Positions 5,235 through 15,142 of a stretch of DNA of 21,351 nt are shown in pieces. Both the position numbers and the translations under genes were made by a program. Under the pieces are notes generated by a model. It searched no databases and was not told where the DNA came from. It saw only the letters and a list, made by a program, of their open reading frames with translations. The stretch is from an uncultured Chlorobiaceae bacterium (GTDB taxonomy: Bacteria; Bacteroidota; Chlorobiia; Chlorobiales; Chlorobiaceae), in contig CAIXCO010000239.1 in NCBI GenBank assembly GCA_903917955.1, positions 1 through 21,351 on the forward strand, written 5' to 3'. How positions within the stretch are numbered: the stretch's first letter is position 1; each line of letters begins with the position of its first letter.

Positions 5235-8200
5235 GTGAAAGTGGCTGATGCAACAACAACACCCTGTATTGACTTCTCAAAAATCCAGAGTATTATAGAG
5301 CCCCCCGACCTATTAAAAGTTCAGTTAGATTCCTTCCATAATTTTATACAGGATAGCGTACCTCTTGCCAAAAGAAAGGACCAGGGTCTCGAAAGGGTTC
5401 TTCGCGGAGCATTCCCCATTACCGATACACGGGGACTCTATTTGCTTGAGTATATTTCATACAGCTTTGATAAACCAAAGTACACCATTGAAGATTGTAT
5501 TGAAAGAGGGTTGACTTATGATGTTTCCCTGAAAGTCAAGCTCAAGCTCTCTTACAAGGATGAGGCTGATGAGACCGACTGGAAGGAGACCATACAGCAG
5601 GAGGTTTACCTTGGCCGTATTCCTTACATGACCAACCGCGGCACTTTCATTGTGAACGGTGCTGAGCGCGTTGTCGTAGCCCAGCTTCATCGCTCACCCG
5701 GTGTTGTGTTCAGTGAAGCCGTCCATCCGAATGGCAAGAAGATGTATTCGGCCAAAATTGTTCCTACCAGAGGTTCATGGATTGAGTTTCAGACCGATAT
5801 CAACAACCAGATATTCGTCTATATCGACCAGAAGAAGAACTTTCTGGTCAGTGCGCTTTTGCGCGCCATAGGTTTTGCAAGAGATGAAGATATTCTTGGC
5901 CTTTTTGATCTTGTTGAAGAGGTTCAACTGAAGTCAAGCAAAAAAGAGCAATTGGTTGGACAGTATCTTGCTTCTGATATTGTCGACATGCAGACAGGCG
6001 AAGTGGTGAGTGCGAGGACGGCTATCACAGAGGATATTTTTGAGCAGATTCTCGCTGCTGGCTACAAAAGCGTCAAGGTGATGAAGACCTTTGCGGGCGG
6101 TGACAAGGGAGTCGATAAATCCATCATCATTAATACTATCCTTAACGACAACTCAGCGACCGAAGAAGAGGCCCTTGAGATTGTGTATGAGGAGCTGAGA
6201 GCCAACGAAGCTCCGGATATTGATGCGGCAAGAAGCTTTCTTGAGAGAACTTTTTTCAACCAGAAAAAATATGATCTCGGTGAGGTTGGCCGTTACAGGA
6301 TTCGCAAAAAGCTCAGCAAAGAGTTTGATGATCTGAGTACCTATCTTGCTGATAAACCAGAGCTTAAACAGCTTTCTGATACTATTTACGAGAAAATTCT
6401 CCAGACCATACAGTCCTTCTCCGATGAGCCGACCGGTGAGGATATTCTGGTACTGACGCATTATGATATTATTTCGGTCATCTATTATCTCATCAAGCTG
6501 GTCAACGGGCTTGCTGATGTTGATGATGTCGATCATTTGGCGAACCGCAGGGTGCGCTCGGTTGGCGAACAGCTCGCAGCCCAGTTCGTTATTGGACTTG
6601 CGAGGATGGGAAAAAATGTCCGTGAAAAGCTTAACTCAAGAGACTCGGACAAAATAGCTCCTGCCGATCTTATCAATGCACGTACGGTTTCAAGTGTTGT
6701 CTCAAGTTTCTTTGCGACAAGTCAGCTCTCTCAGTTCATGGACCAGACCAACCCTCTGGCTGAAATGACCAACAAAAGAAGGGTTTCTGCCCTTGGCCCT
6801 GGTGGTCTTACCCGTGAACGTGCAGGTTTTGAGGTTCGTGACGTTCACTATACACACTACGGTCGGCTATGCCCGATTGAAACTCCTGAAGGCCCGAATA
6901 TCGGTTTGATCTCCTCCCTTTCGGTCTATGCGGAGATTAACGACAAAGGCTTTATCCAGACACCTTACCGTGTTGTCGATAAAGGCCAGGTGACCGATAC
7001 TGTCCTGATGCTTTCGGCTGAAGATGAAGAAAATAAGATTACCGTACCAGTCAGTGTTCCTCTTGATGAGAACAACAGAATTGCTCTGGAGACGGTTCAG
7101 GCCAGGACAAAGGGTGACTATCCCGTTGTCGCGGCTGAAGATGTCAATTATATGGACGTCTCTCCCGTACAGATTGTCAGCGCTGCTGCGGCATTGATTC
7201 CTTTTCTTGAGCATGATGACGGTAACCGTGCGCTTATGGGTGCAAACATGCAACGCCAGGCGGTTCCGCTGCTGACTTCCGAAGCACCTGTGGTTGGTAC
7301 CGGCATGGAAGCCAAGGTGGCAAGGGATTCCCGTGCAGTCATTGTTGCTGAAGGAGCCGGAGTGCTCGAAGATGTTACAGCGGAATATATTCAGGTACGT
7401 TATGATCTTGGTTTGGACAATGATGTACGCCTCTCGATGCTTGACCCTGATGAAGGGTTGAAGACCTATAAGTTGATCAAGTTCAAACGCTCCAACCAGG
7501 ATACCTGTATTTCACAGAAACCTCTGGTGCATATTGGCCAGCGTGTTGAGAAAGGCACGGTGCTTGCCGACAGCTCATCGACCGATAATGGAGAGCTGGC
7601 GCTTGGAAAAAATGTTTTGGTGGCCTTCATGCCATGGCGTGGTTACAATTTTGAAGATGCGATCATTCTCAGTGAAAGGCTTGTCTATGACGATGTCTTT
7701 ACCTCGATCCATATTCACGAATTCGAGGCCAACGTCCGCGATACAAAACGAGGTGAAGAGCAGTTTACCCGAGATATCTATAATGTCAGTGATGAGGCGC
7801 TCCGAAACCTTGATGAGAACGGTATTGTGCGCATTGGTGCGGAAGTCAAGGAGCGGGATATTCTGGTCGGAAAAATAACGCCAAAAGGCGAGAGCGATCC
7901 GACACCGGAAGAAAAACTGCTCAGGGCAATTTTTGGTGACAAATCAAGCGATGTCAAGGATGCCTCAATGCACGTGCCTGCCGGCATGAAGGGTATTGTC
8001 ATCAAGACAAAGCTTTTCAGCCGCAAGAAAAAGGTTGGGATGGATGTCAAGGAAAAACTTGAGCTTGTCGACAAGAAATATGATGCCAAAGAGTATGATT
8101 TGCGGAAGCGGTTTGCCAAATGGGTGAAACAGCTTCTTGGAGGCAAGAACTCTACGGGCATTTACAGTGATAAAGGCAAACAGCTCGTCGCTGAGAATGT

Positions 8201-9146
8201 GGTGTTTGAAGAGAGCCTCCTTGCTAAGTTCAGTTCCATGCCTTTTCTTGAGTCGATTGATTTTTCAAAAGGGGTAACGGATTCCAAAAAAGTTAACGAC
8301 AATGTGGTGCGCCTTGTCAAAGAGTTCCGTTTTCTGCTCAAAGATCTTGCTGATGAACGCGACAACGAGAAATACAAAATCAATGTTGGCGATGAACTTC
8401 CTCCGGGAATCGAGGAGCTTGCCAAGTGTTACATTGCCCAGAAAAGGAAAATTCAGGTAGGCGACAAGATGGCTGGACGGCACGGTAACAAGGGTGTTGT
8501 GGGTAAAATCCTTCCGGTTGAGGACATGCCCTTCATGGCAGATGGTACTTCGGTTGATATTGTCCTCAATCCGCTTGGTGTGCCGAGTCGCATGAACATT
8601 GGTCAGCTTTATGAAACATCGCTTGGCTGGGCAGCCAAGAAGCTGGGTGTCAAGTTCAAAACGCCGATTTTCAATGGTGCCACCTACGAGGAGGTACAGC
8701 ATGAGCTCGAAAGGGCTGGTCTTCCGACGAATGGCAAGGTAAGTCTTTTTGATGGACGTACCGGCGAGCGGTTTGATGATGAAGTGACCATCGGCTATAT
8801 TTATATGCTCAAGCTTGGTCACCTTGTTGATGACAAGATCCATGCTCGTTCAACCGGTCCATACTCGCTCATAACCCAGCAGCCGCTCGGTGGTAAAGCA
8901 CAGTTTGGCGGTCAGAGGTTTGGTGAAATGGAGGTCTGGGCTCTTGAAGCCTACGGCGCAGCCAACATCCTCAGAGAGATGCTGACGGTTAAATCAGATG
9001 ATGTGATAGGGCGGAATAAAACCTACGAGGCCATTGTTAAAGGCCAGAACTTGCCGGAGCCAGGAATACCTGAGTCCTTCAATGTTCTTGTTCGAGAGCT
9101 GCAGGGCTTGGGTCTTGAGATACGTATTGACGACAAGGTTCCTTAG
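5235..9146 (+). CDS. rpoB: DNA-directed RNA polymerase subunit beta
   Basis: A beta subunit of about 1303 residues. It forms one pincer of RNA polymerase together with beta prime. Landmarks are IDFSKIQSI near the start, the rifampicin region SQLSQFMDQTNPLAEMTNKRRVSALGPGGL, LCPIETPEGPNIGLI, NFEDAI at 805-810, GDKMAGRHGNKG at 1076-1087, and the C-terminal clamp segment QPLGGKAQFGGQRFGEMEVWALEAYGA. No ATG fits. I place the start at GTG 5235 because GTGAGG (5224-5229) then serves as the SD sequence 5 nt upstream; GTG 5229 (two residues longer) and GTG 5241 are alternatives. Residue 513 is Asn (MTNKRR) where E. coli has His526. It is cotranscribed with rpoC 69 nt downstream. Confidence 0.98.
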   Translation: MKVADATTTPCIDFSKIQSIIEPPDLLKVQLDSFHNFIQDSVPLAKRKDQGLERVLRGAFPITDTRGLYLLEYISYSFDKPKYTIEDCIERGLTYDVSLKVKLKLSYKDEADETDWKETIQQEVYLGRIPYMTNRGTFIVNGAERVVVAQLHRSPGVVFSEAVHPNGKKMYSAKIVPTRGSWIEFQTDINNQIFVYIDQKKNFLVSALLRAIGFARDEDILGLFDLVEEVQLKSSKKEQLVGQYLASDIVDMQTGEVVSARTAITEDIFEQILAAGYKSVKVMKTFAGGDKGVDKSIIINTILNDNSATEEEALEIVYEELRANEAPDIDAARSFLERTFFNQKKYDLGEVGRYRIRKKLSKEFDDLSTYLADKPELKQLSDTIYEKILQTIQSFSDEPTGEDILVLTHYDIISVIYYLIKLVNGLADVDDVDHLANRRVRSVGEQLAAQFVIGLARMGKNVREKLNSRDSDKIAPADLINARTVSSVVSSFFATSQLSQFMDQTNPLAEMTNKRRVSALGPGGLTRERAGFEVRDVHYTHYGRLCPIETPEGPNIGLISSLSVYAEINDKGFIQTPYRVVDKGQVTDTVLMLSAEDEENKITVPVSVPLDENNRIALETVQARTKGDYPVVAAEDVNYMDVSPVQIVSAAAALIPFLEHDDGNRALMGANMQRQAVPLLTSEAPVVGTGMEAKVARDSRAVIVAEGAGVLEDVTAEYIQVRYDLGLDNDVRLSMLDPDEGLKTYKLIKFKRSNQDTCISQKPLVHIGQRVEKGTVLADSSSTDNGELALGKNVLVAFMPWRGYNFEDAIILSERLVYDDVFTSIHIHEFEANVRDTKRGEEQFTRDIYNVSDEALRNLDENGIVRIGAEVKERDILVGKITPKGESDPTPEEKLLRAIFGDKSSDVKDASMHVPAGMKGIVIKTKLFSRKKKVGMDVKEKLELVDKKYDAKEYDLRKRFAKWVKQLLGGKNSTGIYSDKGKQLVAENVVFEESLLAKFSSMPFLESIDFSKGVTDSKKVNDNVVRLVKEFRFLLKDLADERDNEKYKINVGDELPPGIEELAKCYIAQKRKIQVGDKMAGRHGNKGVVGKILPVEDMPFMADGTSVDIVLNPLGVPSRMNIGQLYETSLGWAAKKLGVKFKTPIFNGATYEEVQHELERAGLPTNGKVSLFDGRTGERFDDEVTIGYIYMLKLGHLVDDKIHARSTGPYSLITQQPLGGKAQFGGQRFGEMEVWALEAYGAANILREMLTVKSDDVIGRNKTYEAIVKGQNLPEPGIPESFNVLVRELQGLGLEIRIDDKVP

Positions 9147-9215
9147 TAATGTGTTAATTGGCGTGTACATCATTAACGGACGTTCAAAAGAGTCGTTTAA
9201 CCAGGGATATTGACT

Positions 9216-12200
9216 ATGATTTTTTCACAGGGAGCATCGCCCTTAAAAGGTGAATTTTCAAGAATAAAGTTTAGTATTGCGTCACCCGAGAGCATTCTTG
9301 CCCATTCACGGGGAGAGGTGCTGAAGCCGGAGACGATAAACTACCGCACGTTCAAACCTGAGCGGGACGGTTTGATGTGCGAAAAAATTTTCGGTCCTAC
9401 GAAGGACTGGGAGTGTTATTGCGGTAAATACAAGCGTGTACGCTATAAAGGGATTATCTGTGACCGTTGCGGTGTCGAGGTTACAACCAAGAGCGTCCGC
9501 AGGGAGCGCATGGGCCATATCGCCCTCGCAGTTCCTGTGGTGCATACCTGGTTTTTCCGTTCGGTTCCGAGCAAAATCGGCGCATTGCTTGACCTTTCGA
9601 CCAAAGAGCTCGAGCGTATCATCTATTATGAGGTTTATGTTGTCATCAACCCCGGTGAACCTGGTGAAAAACAGGGAATCAAAAAGCTCGACCGTCTGAC
9701 GGAAGAGCAGTATTTCCAGATTATCACCGAGTATGAAGATAATCAGGACCTTGAGGATTCAGATCCGGAAAAGTTTGTGGCAAAAATGGGCGGGGAAGCC
9801 ATTCACATGCTTCTCAAGAACATTGATCTTGATGCATCGGCGATACATTTGCGCAAGGTGCTCAAAGAGAGCAACTCAGAACAGAAAAGAACCGACGCGC
9901 TCAAAAGGCTGAAGGTTGTTGAGGCGTTCAGAAAAAGTTATGAGCCGCACAAGAAAACCCGGAAAAAGCCTCAGGGGCTCTTTCCGGAGGATGAACTTCC
10001 GGAGCCTTATGTTTATGAAGGCAACAAGCCTGAATATATGGTGATGGAAGTCGTGCCGGTTATTCCGCCCGAACTTCGTCCGCTTGTGCCTCTCGAAGGT
10101 GGCCGGTTTGCCACGTCAGATCTCAATGATCTCTATCGCAGGGTTATTATTCGCAACAATCGCCTGAAAAAGCTGATTGATATTCGCGCCCCGGAGGTTA
10201 TTCTGAGAAACGAGAAAAGAATGCTCCAGGAGGCGGTTGATGCTCTCTTCGATAACTCCCGCAAGGCCAATGCGGTCAAGACCGGTGAGTCAAACAGGCC
10301 TCTGAAATCGCTGTCAGATGCACTCAAGGGCAAACAGGGCCGGTTCCGTCAGAACCTGCTTGGAAAGAGGGTCGATTACTCTGGCCGTTCGGTTATTGTG
10401 GTTGGTCCGGAATTGAAGCTGCATGAGTGTGGTCTGCCGAAAAGCATGGCCATTGAGCTCTTTCAGCCCTTTGTGATCCGTCGCCTTGTTGATCGTGGTA
10501 TTGCCAAATCTGTCAAATCGGCAAAGAAGATGATCGACAAAAAAGATCCAATTGTCTGGGATGTGCTTGAAAAGGTCATTGATGGCCGGCCAGTGCTGCT
10601 CAACAGGGCACCAACGCTTCACCGCCTTGGTATTCAGGCGTTCCAGCCGCTCCTGATTGAAGGTAAGGCTATTCAGATTCATCCGCTCGTCTGTACAGCT
10701 TTCAACGCTGACTTTGATGGTGATCAGATGGCTGTTCATATTCCTCTTTCACAGGAAGCGCAGCTTGAAGCTTCGCTGCTGATGCTTTCATCGCATAATC
10801 TTATTCTGCCGCAGTCGGGTAAACCGGTCACGGTTCCGTCACAGGACATGGTACTCGGCATGTACTATCTGACAAAATCGCGCAATGGAGATTTTGGCGA
10901 GGCGCAGATATTCTACAGCTCGGAAGATGTTCTTATCGCTTATAATGAAGAGCGTGTTGGCCTGCATGCGCAAATTTTTATCCAGTACGGCGGCGAAATT
11001 GACCAGAAATTTGACTCGCTGCGTGTTCTTGATACGATGGCAGGTCTCAAGCCGGAAAAGATTGCCTGGCTGAAATTGCAAATTGAGAAGAAGGCTATTT
11101 TGCTTACAACCGTTGGCAGAGTGATTTTCAACCAGCATGTACCGAAAAAGATAGGCTTTATCAATCGCGTGATTGACAAGAAAGTAGCCAAGGAGCTGAT
11201 CGGGCGACTGAGCAGTGAGGTTGGTAATGTCGAAACGGCCAAATTTCTCGACAATATCAAGGAGGTTGGCTTCCATTATGCAATGAAGGGAGGACTTTCA
11301 GTTGGTCTTTCCGATGCTATTGTGCCTGAAACCAAGGCCAGGTACATCAAGAACGCACAGCGGGACAGTACCAAGGTTGTCAAAGCGTACAATAGTGGAA
11401 CCCTGACTGATAACGAGCGATATAACCAGATAGTCGATGTCTGGCAGAAAACATCAAATATCGTTGCTCAAGAGTCCTACGAGAAGCTGCAAAAAGATCG
11501 TGACGGTTTTAATCCGCTCTATATGATGCTTGATTCGGGTGCTCGAGGCTCCCGTGAGCAGGTTCGTCAGCTTACAGGTATGAGGGGTCTTATTGCCCGT
11601 CCACAGAAATCCATGTCGGGCCAACCGGGTGAAATTATTGAAAACCCGATTATCTCGAACCTCAAGGAGGGACTTACGGTTCTTGAGTACTTTATTTCAA
11701 CGCATGGTGCCCGAAAAGGTCTTTCCGATACGTCGCTGAAAACCGCTGATGCAGGTTACCTGACCAGAAGGCTCCATGATGTTGCGCAGGATGTTATTGT
11801 CACCATTGATGACTGTGGAACCACCCGCGGTCTCTATGTCCACCGCAATATTGAGGAAGAGACCAGCGGCCAGATCAAGTTCCGCGAAAAAATCAAGGGA
11901 CGTGTTGCAGCCCGTGAAATTTACGACACCCTGAACAACAGGATTGTTGTCAATTCCGGAGAAATTATTACCGAAGAACTTGCCGAGCTGATTCAGGATA
12001 CGCCCGGAGTTGAAGAGGCAGAGATCCGTTCAGTTCTGACCTGTGAGTCCAAAATTGGCATCTGTTCAAGATGTTATGGAACAAACCTCTCGGTTCATGA
12101 ACTCGTTGAAATCGGTGAAGCAGTCGGTGTTATTGCTGCGCAGTCGATTGGAGAACCTGGAACGCAGTTGACGCTTCGTACCTTCCACCAGGGTGGTGCA

Positions 12201-13712
12201 GCACAGGGTGGTATTACGGAAACTGAGACCAGGGCCTTTTATGATGGCCAGATCCAGTTTGAGGATATCAAGAGCGTTGAGCACACAGCCATTAATGAGG
12301 ATGGCATTGCCGATTTGAGGATTATTATTATTCAGAAAAATGGCAAGATCAATATTGCCGATCCTGAATCAGGAAAGATACTGAAACGCTACATTGTGCC
12401 GCATGGTGCTCACCTTCATTGCAAACATGGTTCCTTGATCAAAAAAGATCAGGTGATGTTCAGCAGTGAGCCCAACAGCACACAGATTATCGCTGAGTTG
12501 CCCGGTATCGTCAAGTTTGCCGATATTGAAAAGGGTATAACCTACAAGGAAGAGGTTGATCCCCAGACCGGATTTTCGCAGCATACTATTATCAACTGGC
12601 GTTCAAAATTGAGAGCTACCGAAACAAGGGAGCCAAGATTGATGATTATTGATGCGAGCGGTGAGGTGAGAAAGACCTATCCTGTCCCGATCAAGTCAAA
12701 TCTGTATGTTGAAGATGGACAGAAGGTTGAGCCTGGTGATATTATGGCCAAAGTGCCCAGAAACCTTGATCGTGTCGGTGGTGATATTACCGCCGGTCTG
12801 CCAAAGGTCACAGAGTTGTTTGAAGCCCGTATTCCTACTGATCCGGCAATTGTTACTGAAATTGATGGTTATGTCAGTTTTGGTTCACAGCGCAGAAGCA
12901 GCAAGGAGGTCAAGGTGAAGAACGATTTCGGCGAAGAGAAGGTCTATTATGTCCAGGTTGGTAAACATGTGCTTGCCAATGAGGGCGATGAAGTCAAGGC
13001 AGGCGATCCGCTGACCGATGGAGCCGTCTCACCGCAGGATATCTTGCGTATTCAGGGCCCCAACGCCGTGCAGCAGTATCTTGTCAACGAGATTCAGAAG
13101 GTTTACCAGATCAATGCGGGCGTCGAAATCAACGACAAGCATCTTGAGGTTATTGTGCGCCAGATGCTTCAGAAAGTGAGGGTTGAAGAGCCTGGTGACA
13201 CCGATCTGCTGCCTGGTGACTTGATTGACCGGAGTGCCTTTGTTGAGTCAAACCATGGTGTTGCTGAAAAGGTACGCATTACCGAAAAAGGCGATGCTCC
13301 AGCAAGGATTCAGGAGAGTCAACTGCACAAGGTACGTGATATTACCAAGCTGAATCGTGAGCTTCGCAAGAACAGTAAAAACATGATTGCCTTTGAGCCT
13401 GCACTTCAGGCAACATCGCATCCTGTTCTGCTTGGCATCACAAGCGCAGCCCTTCAGACTGAGAGCGTGATCTCTGCGGCATCGTTCCAGGAGACTACCA
13501 AGGTGTTGACTGATGCTGCTGTTGCAGGAAAGGTTGACTACCTCGCAGGTCTGAAAGAAAATGTTATTGTCGGCAAGTTGATTCCGGCTGGCACAGGATT
13601 GAAGAGATATAAAACCATAAAACTTACGGGTGAAGGCCAGGAAGGCGCTCATGCTGGCGAGCGTACGACTGAAGAGCCTGCAACCCGGGAAGGTTTTGCC
13701 AATGAGCGGTAG
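9216..13712 (+). CDS. rpoC: DNA-directed RNA polymerase subunit beta prime
   Basis: A 1498-residue beta prime subunit holding the catalytic centre. The first zinc site is Cys67, Cys69, Cys82 and Cys85 (ECYCGKY...ICDRCG). The active-site Mg motif NADFDGDQM has Asp499, Asp501 and Asp503. The second zinc site is Cys867, Cys943, Cys950 and Cys953. VGVIAAQSIGEPGTQLTLRTFH marks the trigger-loop region. The protein is longer than the E. coli one (about 1400). Residues from about 1465 on form a charged tail (GEGQEGAHAGERTTEEPATREGF) of low complexity. ATG 9216 is preferred over the upstream TTG 9210 because AGGGA (9203-9207) lies 8 nt before it and overlaps less with the initiation region. It ends the operon, with a strong terminator 30 nt later. 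Confidence 0.98.
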   Translation: MIFSQGASPLKGEFSRIKFSIASPESILAHSRGEVLKPETINYRTFKPERDGLMCEKIFGPTKDWECYCGKYKRVRYKGIICDRCGVEVTTKSVRRERMGHIALAVPVVHTWFFRSVPSKIGALLDLSTKELERIIYYEVYVVINPGEPGEKQGIKKLDRLTEEQYFQIITEYEDNQDLEDSDPEKFVAKMGGEAIHMLLKNIDLDASAIHLRKVLKESNSEQKRTDALKRLKVVEAFRKSYEPHKKTRKKPQGLFPEDELPEPYVYEGNKPEYMVMEVVPVIPPELRPLVPLEGGRFATSDLNDLYRRVIIRNNRLKKLIDIRAPEVILRNEKRMLQEAVDALFDNSRKANAVKTGESNRPLKSLSDALKGKQGRFRQNLLGKRVDYSGRSVIVVGPELKLHECGLPKSMAIELFQPFVIRRLVDRGIAKSVKSAKKMIDKKDPIVWDVLEKVIDGRPVLLNRAPTLHRLGIQAFQPLLIEGKAIQIHPLVCTAFNADFDGDQMAVHIPLSQEAQLEASLLMLSSHNLILPQSGKPVTVPSQDMVLGMYYLTKSRNGDFGEAQIFYSSEDVLIAYNEERVGLHAQIFIQYGGEIDQKFDSLRVLDTMAGLKPEKIAWLKLQIEKKAILLTTVGRVIFNQHVPKKIGFINRVIDKKVAKELIGRLSSEVGNVETAKFLDNIKEVGFHYAMKGGLSVGLSDAIVPETKARYIKNAQRDSTKVVKAYNSGTLTDNERYNQIVDVWQKTSNIVAQESYEKLQKDRDGFNPLYMMLDSGARGSREQVRQLTGMRGLIARPQKSMSGQPGEIIENPIISNLKEGLTVLEYFISTHGARKGLSDTSLKTADAGYLTRRLHDVAQDVIVTIDDCGTTRGLYVHRNIEEETSGQIKFREKIKGRVAAREIYDTLNNRIVVNSGEIITEELAELIQDTPGVEEAEIRSVLTCESKIGICSRCYGTNLSVHELVEIGEAVGVIAAQSIGEPGTQLTLRTFHQGGAAQGGITETETRAFYDGQIQFEDIKSVEHTAINEDGIADLRIIIIQKNGKINIADPESGKILKRYIVPHGAHLHCKHGSLIKKDQVMFSSEPNSTQIIAELPGIVKFADIEKGITYKEEVDPQTGFSQHTIINWRSKLRATETREPRLMIIDASGEVRKTYPVPIKSNLYVEDGQKVEPGDIMAKVPRNLDRVGGDITAGLPKVTELFEARIPTDPAIVTEIDGYVSFGSQRRSSKEVKVKNDFGEEKVYYVQVGKHVLANEGDEVKAGDPLTDGAVSPQDILRIQGPNAVQQYLVNEIQKVYQINAGVEINDKHLEVIVRQMLQKVRVEEPGDTDLLPGDLIDRSAFVESNHGVAEKVRITEKGDAPARIQESQLHKVRDITKLNRELRKNSKNMIAFEPALQATSHPVLLGITSAALQTESVISAASFQETTKVLTDAAVAGKVDYLAGLKENVIVGKLIPAGTGLKRYKTIKLTGEGQEGAHAGERTTEEPATREGFANER

Positions 13713-13740
13713 TCGGCTACGGCAAGAAGAGATGAAGATA

Positions 13741-13777
13741 AAAAAAAGGGAGACTCCTGACGAGTCTCCCTTTTTTT
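13741..13777. terminator. bidirectional intrinsic terminator between rpoC and accC
   Basis: GGGAGACTC (13748-13756) pairs with GAGTCTCCC (13762-13770) across a 5-nt loop. Seven A precede and seven T follow. The symmetric A and T runs make it work in both directions, for rpoC from the left and accC from the right. The accC stop codon directly abuts it (13779). Confidence 0.95.
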
Positions 13778-13778
13778 G

Positions 13779-15122
13779 TTACTTTTTTTCAAACCTGAAG
13801 GTTTCAAGAAAACCGGTGTCGAAATCTCCGCTCTGAAAAACAGGGGAGCGCATCACCTGCTTGTGGAATGGAATGGTGGTTTTTACCCCGACAACGATAA
13901 ATTCATCAAGCGCCCGCGACATTCTGGCAATAGCTTCATCCCGGGTGTGTGCCGTGACGATGAGCTTAGCAATCATGGAGTCGTAATTGGACGGTACGAC
14001 GTAACTGGCATAGGCATGTGAATCAACCCTGACTCCGTGGCCGCCCGGCGTATGGAAGACGGTAAGCTGCCCTGGAGAGGGACGGAACATGTGTTCTGGA
14101 TCCTCGGCGTTGATGCGGCATTCAATGGAGTGGCCTCTCGGTGTGAAGGTTCTTCCTTCGAGTGATTCACCGGCAGCGGCAAGAATCTGCTCCTTGACGA
14201 TATCGACATTATAGCGCTCCTCGGTAACCGGATGCTCAACCTGTATGCGCGTATTCATCTCCATGAAGTAGAACTCACGGTGTTTGTCGAGCAGGAACTC
14301 GATAGTGCCTGCACCCTCATAGTTGATTGCGCTGGCAGCGGCTACAGCGGCATCACCCATTTTTTTTCTCAGTGCATCATCAACGGCTGGAGAAGGGGTT
14401 TCCTCAATAAGCTTCTGGTGTCGTCTCTGGACGGTGCAGTCTCGCTCTCCCAGGTGGATGGTGTGGCCATGCTGGTCAGAGAGGATCTGGATTTCAACAT
14501 GACGCGGGTTTTCCAGATATTTCTCGATATAGACGCCGCTATTGCCGAAAGCCTGCTCAGCCTCGCTGCGTGCCGTGTTCAGAGCTTTGTCGAGTTGACT
14601 CTCCTCCGTGACGACCCGCATTCCTTTGCCGCCACCACCTGCAGTTGGCTTGATGATGACCGGGTAGCCGGTTTTATTTGCTGTTGCAATAGCCTGCTTC
14701 AGGTCAGTCACCAGTCCGGGACTTCCAGGAACGACGGGAACACCGGCAGCAATCATGGTTGCCTTGGCGGTGTTTTTGTCACCCATCTGGTTGATCATTT
14801 TTGCGGTCGGGCCGATAAACTTGATGTTGACCGACTCGCACACCTCGGCAAAATCAGCATTTTCAGCCAAAAATCCGTATCCAGGATGAATGGCATCAGC
14901 ATTGGTTACCTCTGCTGCAGCGATGATGCGGGGAATGTTCAGATAACTCTCTCTTGACAAAGCAGGTCCAATACAGACAGCTTCATCGGCGTATTTGACA
15001 TGGATTGATTCAGCATCAACTGTAGAATATACAGCAACCGTGCTGATTCCCATTTCGCGGCAGGTCTGCATAATACGCAAGGCAATTTCACCGCGATTTG
15101 CAACAAGTATTTTCTTGAACAA
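13779..15122 (-). CDS. accC: acetyl-CoA carboxylase, biotin carboxylase subunit
   Basis: A 447-residue biotin carboxylase that uses ATP and bicarbonate to carboxylate the biotin on AccB. The N-terminal domain opens with FKKILVANRGEIALRI. The ATP-grasp part has Lys116, Lys158 in IIKPTAGGGGKGMRVV, His208, and Lys237 in RRHQKLIEE. The metal and bicarbonate residues are Glu275, Glu288, Asn290, Arg292, Gln294 and Glu296 (MEMNTRIQVEHP). The start codon is TTG at 15122: it gives the standard N-terminus and no in-frame ATG lies between it and accB. The SD sequence is weak, so translation may be coupled to accB, which ends 20 nt upstream. It is the last gene of efp-accB-accC. accD is not in the window. 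Confidence 0.97.
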   Translation of the reverse strand: MFKKILVANRGEIALRIMQTCREMGISTVAVYSTVDAESIHVKYADEAVCIGPALSRESYLNIPRIIAAAEVTNADAIHPGYGFLAENADFAEVCESVNIKFIGPTAKMINQMGDKNTAKATMIAAGVPVVPGSPGLVTDLKQAIATANKTGYPVIIKPTAGGGGKGMRVVTEESQLDKALNTARSEAEQAFGNSGVYIEKYLENPRHVEIQILSDQHGHTIHLGERDCTVQRRHQKLIEETPSPAVDDALRKKMGDAAVAAASAINYEGAGTIEFLLDKHREFYFMEMNTRIQVEHPVTEERYNVDIVKEQILAAAGESLEGRTFTPRGHSIECRINAEDPEHMFRPSPGQLTVFHTPGGHGVRVDSHAYASYVVPSNYDSMIAKLIVTAHTRDEAIARMSRALDEFIVVGVKTTIPFHKQVMRSPVFQSGDFDTGFLETFRFEKK

Positions 15123-15142
15123 GGTTTTTCTCTGATGAATGT

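Noticed and set aside
8265..8843. 192-residue minus-strand frame within rpoB
   Set aside because: It is fully inside the conserved rpoB coding sequence and shows no recognisable protein features.
14232..14957. 241-residue plus-strand frame within accC
   Set aside because: It lies wholly antisense to the secure accC gene, and its composition is that of a reverse-strand shadow.
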